Shown here piece by piece: positions 58,535-64,000 of a stretch of 64,000 nt of DNA. The position numbers were made by a program, and so were the translations under genes. This stretch comes from Rhabdophis nuchalis (lineage: Eukaryota > Chordata > Lepidosauria > Squamata > Natricidae), in NCBI GenBank assembly GCA_039707465.1, contig CM077645.1, positions 63,082,850 to 63,146,849 of the forward strand. Direction: 5' to 3'. Numbering within the stretch: position 1 is the stretch's first letter; each line of letters begins with the position of its first letter. The notes beneath the pieces were generated by a model, which was not told where the DNA came from, did not search any database, and saw only the letters and a program-made list of their open reading frames with translations.

Positions 58535-59985
58535 CAGTGGCCGTTGGTCAACAGAGCCAAATATCAATAGTACAACGATTGAAATTTCTTTTGAGAGCTA
58601 AAAGAAGGTGTGGCCTGTTTTGTGGGAGTGGCTCGGTGGTCACATGACTATGTGGGTGTGGCCAGCTTGGAAAATGTGGTGAAACTCACTTAACGACGCT
58701 CTTTCTTAGCAACCAAAATTTTTGGCTCAATTGTGGTCATAGGTTCTCTTTCTTTCTTTCATCTCTCTCTACCACTTTCTTTTTCTTTTCTTTCTTCCTT
58801 TCTTTCTCTTTCTGTCTCTCTCTGTCATTCTCTCTCTGTATCTGTCTGTCTCTCTCTGTGGCTCTTTGTCTTTCTCTCCCTCCCTCTCTGTCTCTCTCTG
58901 ACATTTTCTCTGTGTGTCTGTCTCTCTGTATCTCTCTCCTCCCTCCCTCTCTATCTCTGTGTCTCTCTCTCCTCCCTTCCTGTCTCTCTCTGTCATTCTC
59001 TCTGTCTGTCTGCCTCTTTGTCTCTCTTCTCCCTTCCTCTGTCTCTGTCATTCTCTCTGTGTGTCTGTCTGTCTCTGTGTGTGTGTGTGTGTGTCTCCCT
59101 GTCTCTGTGTCCCCCCTCCCTCCTTCCCTCTCTGTCTCTGTCTCTCTCTCACCTCCCTTCCTCTCTGTCAGTCACTCTGTGTGTGTGTGTGTGTGTGTGT
59201 CTGTCTGTCTCTCACTCACTCACTCACTTAATCACTCACTCTCTGTGTGTGTGTGTGTGTGTCTATCTCTATGTGTGTGTCTCTGTTTGTCTGTCTCTCC
59301 CTCCCAACCCGCGGATGGGTCCGGACCAGCGGAGCCTCGACCTTTTTTTAACCAGACGATTTTTCTTAAGATATAAAAATTGCAGGCTCAACAAAAGAAG
59401 CTGGAAAGAGATACTGAAGCCAGGAAGCTAAAACCTGGGACTGGAGAATAACCTTTTCTGTCCCCTTACCAGCCGATCCGGGAAGACGAGGAATGTGAGG
59501 GGGATTCCCCCCCTCCCATGGAGGGGCTCCAGACCAGCGGAGCCTTGTCCTTCTTTTTAACCAAGCAGCTATCAGAGAGAAGAAGGCAGCGCTCCCTCCC
59601 TCCCCCTTACGGATGGGCTCCGGACTAGCGGAGCCTCGTCCTTCTTTTTAGCCAGGTGATCTTTAAACAGGCAATCTTCAGCTGCTGCACAAGCCCATGG
59701 GAGGGATCCCCCTCACGTTCCCCATCTTCTCGGAAAACATAGCCCATACAATTACAGGCTCGGAGAATGCAGAAGTTTCCTTCCAAAGCCCTCTGAGCCA
59801 GGAAGAGCCAGTTGGGAGAGGAGCTTTGGTCCTGCTCCGAGCTGTAATAGCACGGGGCGTGCCTATGTTTTCCATGGAGTGGGGCCAGAAGACAAGGAAT
59901 GTGAGGGGGCGCAGCGGAAGAGGGGCCAAACTCAAGGGGCCAAAGAGCCGCACGTGGCTCGCGAGCCGCGGTTTGCCGACCACTG
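58535..59985. mobile_element. hAT-type element, 1451 bp, perfect 8-bp TSD
   Basis: Ends are CAGTGGCCGTTGGTCA and GGTTTGCCGACCACTG, with exact TSDs TTCTAAGC at 58527-58534 and 59986-59993. The left part shares the module GTGTGGCCTGTTTTGTGGG through TTAGCAACCAAAATTTTTGG with the 39201-39615 family. A CT-rich array follows. The right part has three copies of a CCGGACCAGCGGAGCCTCG-type unit and an inverted pair near 59490 and 59700. No transposase. Confidence 0.96.
58745..59306. repeat. CT/GT-rich simple repeat tract in the hAT element
   Basis: CTTT and CTCTCTGT units with several GT runs (near 59070-59095, 59178-59200 and 59244-59262). The open frames on both strands are artefacts of this tract. 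Confidence 0.95.
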
Positions 59986-60209
59986 TTCTAAGCCAATTGC
60001 CTCTATTCTAGGCACATGTTAATCTATAAAAATATTGCAGTGATTGCTCTGGAAGGGACTGATTGCAAAGTATATTAAGTTGTCTTTAGAGGAACCTAGT
60101 ACTGATTACCTAGCTGACCAGCAGTAACTCTTCCTAGATCTATAGTTCCAACACTGTAATGGGCATATGTTGAATTTTGTATTGACTTCAAGCAAATGAG
60201 TTATATATT

Positions 60210-62698
60210 ATATTTATATTTATATATATTATATTTATTAAATTTATACCCCGCCCTTCTCCTTGTTAGGACCCAGGGCGGCGCACAGGCATTATTTAAG
60301 AACACAAAATACAATAAATATCTATTAAAATGTATTAAATTAATAAACCCGTGCTAAAACCCAATATTAAAACCCTTGCCAATTATAAATTATTTTCTTA
60401 AGAAGTCAGAAATGGGGGCTATCCTAGGCCGGCTTGTTGGAATAAATACGTCTTAAGACGTTGGCGGAAGAGGCGGAGGTCCGAGATAGTACGGAGGTCG
60501 GGGGGTAGGTCGTTCCAGAGGGCCGGGCCCGCCACAGAGAAGGCCCTTCCCCTGGGTGTCGCCAACCGGCATTGCCCCGTCGACGGCACCCGAAGAAGAC
60601 CCTCTCTGTGGGAGCGGATCGGACGAAGGGATGTATGGGGCAGGAGGCGGTCTCGTATATAGCTAGGCCCCGAGCCATGGAGCGATTTAAAGATGGTCAT
60701 CAGCACCTTGAAGCGCACTCGAAAGGCCACAGGCAGCCAGTGCAGCTCGCGCAGGAGAGGTGTTACGTGGGTTTGCCTTGTGGCACCCATAATCACCCGC
60801 GCGGCCGCATTCTGTACTAACTGTAGCCTTCGAGTGCACCTCAAGGGGAGCCCCATGTAGAGAGCGTTACAGTAATCCAGCCGGGATGTCACGAGCGCTT
60901 GAGTGACTGTGCGAAGGGCTCCCCGGTCCAGTAAGGGGCGCAACTGGCGTATCAGGCGTACCTGATAGAATGCCCCCCTGGCCACGGCCGCCACATGGTC
61001 CTCCATGGACAGCCGGGAATCCAGGAGGACGCCCAAGTTGCGCGCCCTCTCCACGGGGGCCAGTTGTTCGCCCCCAATGGCCAGAGTTGGAATAATCTGG
61101 CTGAACCGGGGTGCCGGAAACCACAGCCACTCGGTCTTGGCCGGGTTGAGCTTGAGTTTGTTACTACCCATCCAGATCCGTACGGCCTCCAGACACCGGG
61201 ACAGCACCTCGACGGCATCGTTGGGGTGGTTTGGGGTGGATATGTACAACTGAGTGTCATCAGCGTACAGATGGTATTCCACCCCAAAACCACGGATGAT
61301 CTCACCCAGCGGCTTCATGTAGGTGTTGAACAGGAGTGGCGAGAGGACCGACCCCTGAGGAACCCCACATGTGAGGGGCCTCGGGGACGACTTCTGCCCT
61401 CCTGCCAACACCCATTGCGACCGACCAGAGAGGTAGGATGAGAACCACCGTAAAACGGTGCCTCTCAACCCCAACCCCCCCAATCGGTGCAATAAGATAC
61501 CATGGTCGATGGTATCAAAAGCCGCTGAGAGATCTAATAGGACAAGGATAGAGGAACAACCTCTATCCCGTGCCCTCCAGAGATCATCCACCAACGCGAC
61601 CAATGCCGTCTCGGTACTGTGACCGGGCCGGAAGCCGGACTGGCGCGGGTCTAGATAATCAACTTCCTCCAGATGTCGGGGAAACTGTTGAGCCACCACA
61701 CTCTCAACAACCTTCACTAAAAAGTGAAGGTTGGAGACGGGACGATAGTTCTCTAATAAAGCTGGGTCCAGGGATGGCTTCTTGAGGAGGGGCCTCACCA
61801 CCGCCTCTTTCAAGACGGTGGGCAAGGACCCCTCACTCAGAGATGAATTCACAATACCCTGGAGCCAGCCTCGTGTCACCTCCCAGGATGCCAGTACAAG
61901 CCAGGAGGGGCACGGGTCCAATAAACATGTGGTGGCTCTAAGGTTCCTCCGCAACCTGTCCATATCCTCGGTAGTAACAAAGTCAAACTCCTCCCAAGAT
62001 GTTATCTCAAGACCAGCACCGGGCACCTCGACCGGATCACTAGTGGAGGGCAGCTCGTTCCGAATCTGAGTGATTTTGTCCTGCAGAAAAACTCCAAATT
62101 CCTCTGCTCGACCCTGCAGAGGGGCTTCCCGCGGCCTCAAATGCAAGAGGGAGCGGGTCACCCCAAACAGGGCGGCAGGGCGGTTTTCCGCGGACGCGAT
62201 AAGGGTGGCACAATACTCACGTTTGGCCACTCTTAGCGCCACTAAATAAGTCCTAATATGGTCTCTCACTAGTGTTCGGTCAGATTCGGATCGAGAAGAT
62301 CTCCACCTACTCTCTAGGCGTCTCTTACAGCGTTTCATCTCCCGATGCTCCTCGGTAAACCAAGGAGCCTGGGTGACTCGACGCCGCATGAGAGGCCGCA
62401 AGGGCGCGACTCGGTCCAAGGCCCCCGTGGCCGCACTATACCATGCGGCCACTAGATCCTCAGTCGAGCCGTGGGACAGGGACACAGGTACTGGCCCAAG
62501 CTCCCTCTGGAACCTTTCCGGGTCCATCAGGCGCCTGGGGCGGAACCAACTCGGTGTCTCCGGTTCCGCCTCCCCGCGGTGGGGTGTGACGGTTGGAAAG
62601 TCTATCCGAAGGAGAGAGTGATCTGTCCATGACAAGGGTAAGATGACTAAATCCCCTGTTCCAAGATCACTAATCCAGTGTCTATTTAGAGTTGCAAT
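60210..62698 (-). mobile_element. L2-clade LINE, best-preserved copy in the window
   Basis: About 2.5 kb on the minus strand, from the end of the endonuclease domain to the 3' UTR (GCCGCCCTGGGTCCTAACAA box) and an AT-rich TATATTTATT tail. It is 5'-truncated: the coding frame is open from about 62697, through LNRHWISDLG and then SWTDHSLL. It has no stop until 60419. Few lesions suggest a recent insertion. The 5' junction is the foldback at 62679-62709. Confidence 0.95.
60419..62635 (-). CDS. L2 ORF2 C-terminal part: endonuclease end plus complete reverse transcriptase
   Basis: 738 codons without a stop. Residues 2-9 (SWTDHSLL) are the last conserved block of an AP-like endonuclease. The reverse transcriptase has ENYRPVSNL at about 295-303, LVLLDLSAAFDTIDH at 364-378 (first catalytic Asp), CGVPQGSVLSPLLF at 423-436, YADDTQLY at 457-464 (catalytic Asp pair) and NPAKTE at 497-502. 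A conserved C-terminal region follows with LDYCNALYMGLPL and ALWNDLPPDLR. Its family role is to nick target DNA and copy the LINE RNA at the nick. The first codon here is TTG, and the true start is missing because the copy is 5'-truncated, so a functional protein is unlikely despite the intact frame. Confidence 0.92.
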   Translation of the reverse strand: MSWTDHSLLRIDFPTVTPHRGEAEPETPSWFRPRRLMDPERFQRELGPVPVSLSHGSTEDLVAAWYSAATGALDRVAPLRPLMRRRVTQAPWFTEEHREMKRCKRRLESRWRSSRSESDRTLVRDHIRTYLVALRVAKREYCATLIASAENRPAALFGVTRSLLHLRPREAPLQGRAEEFGVFLQDKITQIRNELPSTSDPVEVPGAGLEITSWEEFDFVTTEDMDRLRRNLRATTCLLDPCPSWLVLASWEVTRGWLQGIVNSSLSEGSLPTVLKEAVVRPLLKKPSLDPALLENYRPVSNLHFLVKVVESVVAQQFPRHLEEVDYLDPRQSGFRPGHSTETALVALVDDLWRARDRGCSSILVLLDLSAAFDTIDHGILLHRLGGLGLRGTVLRWFSSYLSGRSQWVLAGGQKSSPRPLTCGVPQGSVLSPLLFNTYMKPLGEIIRGFGVEYHLYADDTQLYISTPNHPNDAVEVLSRCLEAVRIWMGSNKLKLNPAKTEWLWFPAPRFSQIIPTLAIGGEQLAPVERARNLGVLLDSRLSMEDHVAAVARGAFYQVRLIRQLRPLLDRGALRTVTQALVTSRLDYCNALYMGLPLRCTRRLQLVQNAAARVIMGATRQTHVTPLLRELHWLPVAFRVRFKVLMTIFKSLHGSGPSYIRDRLLPHTSLRPIRSHREGLLRVPSTGQCRLATPRGRAFSVAGPALWNDLPPDLRTISDLRLFRQRLKTYLFQQAGLG

Positions 62699-62709
62699 CT
62701 AAATAGACA
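62679..62709. repeat. 12-bp perfect inverted repeat at the L2 5' junction
   Basis: TGTCTATTTAGA and TCTAAATAGACA separated by GTTGCAA. One arm overlaps L2 coding sequence (the LNRH codons); the other is outside the element. Confidence 0.95.
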
Positions 62710-63029
62710 TTAGGAAGGAATTAATGTTCTGATTTTTGTTTTGGCTCAATCATTGGTTTCTGATAAAACTACAGATTGTAGCCTCCCTTCTAGATGGAAT
62801 CATAAATCAACCCTATGCAATGAAGTTAAATATAGTCACATATAGTGATTTCCATACCTTCTGATTGCAGATGGGTAACACGGCAAGGCATATTCTTGCA
62901 GATCTCCAGCACTGACTATTTGATCCCTGCATAAATATACTCTTTAAATTTATTGGATCAATTTCCCCCTACTCTTTATCCATTTTACTGCATATTTTAT
63001 CTGCATCTTGTTTTCCTGTTTTGTTACCT
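62710..63029. other. unassigned spacer between two L2 copies
   Basis: About 320 bp of ordinary AT-rich sequence. Nothing recognised. Confidence 0.4.
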
Positions 63030-63424
<395 letters not shown>

Positions 63425-63886
63425 TCACAGCTGCTTCCATTACTTAGACATCCAGGCACACAATGGATGCATAATATGTACATTTTTAGCTGTTATGAAT
63501 TTGGTGGGAAAGATTTCATAACTCTAGAAGATTTTTCAGCGATTAAAAAATATATCCCCGAAATTTGGAAATTACAGAATAAATTGCAGCAGTATTAAGA
63601 ATTGAAAAAAGATATTAGGCAGGATTCATTTCACTGATTTGAAAAACTGGGCTGCTGAGTGAATTTGTTTTCTTTACTTAACGTTTGTGTTCAAAGACTT
63701 TGTTATTGGGGAATATTAGTTTTAGGTAAAATAAAGCAATACAGAATATTTTTTCTAAAATCAGTCTTACTACAGTTGAATTGGGAGTACCAAAGTACTT
63801 CTGGGTTGAAAGGCTGGAATGACATCATCATTGCCTGGAGAACACCCAGTTGCAGGCTCCTTTCATGAACCCATTAAGTTCCACAC
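63425..63886. other. unassigned DNA
   Basis: No family recognised. 63490-63600 translates in one frame to EFGGKDFITLEDFSAIKKYI before a stop, which looks protein-like, but I cannot identify it. Confidence 0.35.
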
Positions 63887-64000
63887 TTAAAGTGGTACCT
63901 GTCTATCTATTGGCAGTTGTCCACTTTCGAACTGCTAGGTCAGCAGGAGGTGGCGCATGTGATGGGAGTTCACTCTGTCTTACGGCAGGAACCGTGTCTC
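63887..64000 (-). mobile_element. tRNA-derived squamate SINE, cut by the window edge
   Basis: AAAGTGGTACCTGTCTATCT, then CGAACTGCTAGGTCAGCAGG and GGGAGTTCACTCTGTC match the middle of a common squamate tRNA-derived SINE in reverse orientation, by recall. The tRNA-like head would lie beyond base 64000. Confidence 0.55.

Noticed and set aside
58733..59431. 232-codon + frame and Arg/Glu-rich minus frames
   Set aside because: Both strands are open only because the CT/GT simple-repeat tract lacks stop codons; it lies inside a hAT element.

Overview
This is a vertebrate nuclear window, AT-rich and dominated by interspersed repeats. The repeat mix points to a squamate reptile, probably a snake: many 5'-truncated L2-clade LINEs, CR1-type LINEs with a short-repeat tail, LINEs ending in an LPSGRRYR-type motif, a tRNA-derived SINE, and many short hAT-type elements (MITEs) with 8-bp target-site duplications (TSDs). 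The species is an inference; no species-diagnostic gene was seen.

One cellular gene is recognisable. Six short exons on the + strand between 39981 and 49635 join in frame, with GT/AG borders and compatible phases, into a coiled-coil protein that matches CCDC172. Only the C-terminal exon was not found. The gene's introns hold several retrotransposon pieces. A processed pseudogene of SYNCRIP (hnRNP Q) lies at about 2.7-5.9 kb and is broken by a small repeat, a LINE, a hAT MITE and a templated inverted insertion.

Layout. 0-2 kb: unassigned, then a microsatellite and an L2 tail. 2.7-5.9 kb: SYNCRIP pseudogene. 6-14.4 kb: CR1 and L2 pieces, one L2 split by a later L1-like insertion with a 16-bp TSD. 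14.4-22 kb: mostly unassigned AT-rich DNA with scattered MITEs. 22.4-25.4 kb: a long modular repeat with a CTAC-type minisatellite, a nested MITE and CR1 copies. 26.8-29.8 kb: MITEs, including an 1117-bp copy with a palindromic satellite core, then a LINE and a SINE. 33-34.9 kb: a GC-rich hAT element and an L2. 36.5-39.6 kb: L2, MITEs and old LINE remains. 40-49.6 kb: CCDC172. 50.4-54 kb: second copy of the modular repeat with an L2 inside it, then a terminal-inverted-repeat (TIR) element carrying the same minisatellite type. 55.4-57 kb: L2. 58.3 kb: a near-perfect 55-bp foldback. 58.5-60 kb: a 1451-bp hAT element. 60.2-62.7 kb: the best-preserved L2, with a 738-codon uninterrupted reverse-transcriptase frame. 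63-64 kb: L2 tail with a long AAT tract, and a SINE cut by the window edge.

No tRNA, rRNA, CRISPR array, bacterial operon or viral gene was seen. The repeats do not work together as a pathway. Their value is historical: nesting order, TSDs and tail microsatellites show the order of insertions. Apart from CCDC172 and the L2 frame, I see no evidence of functional protein coding.
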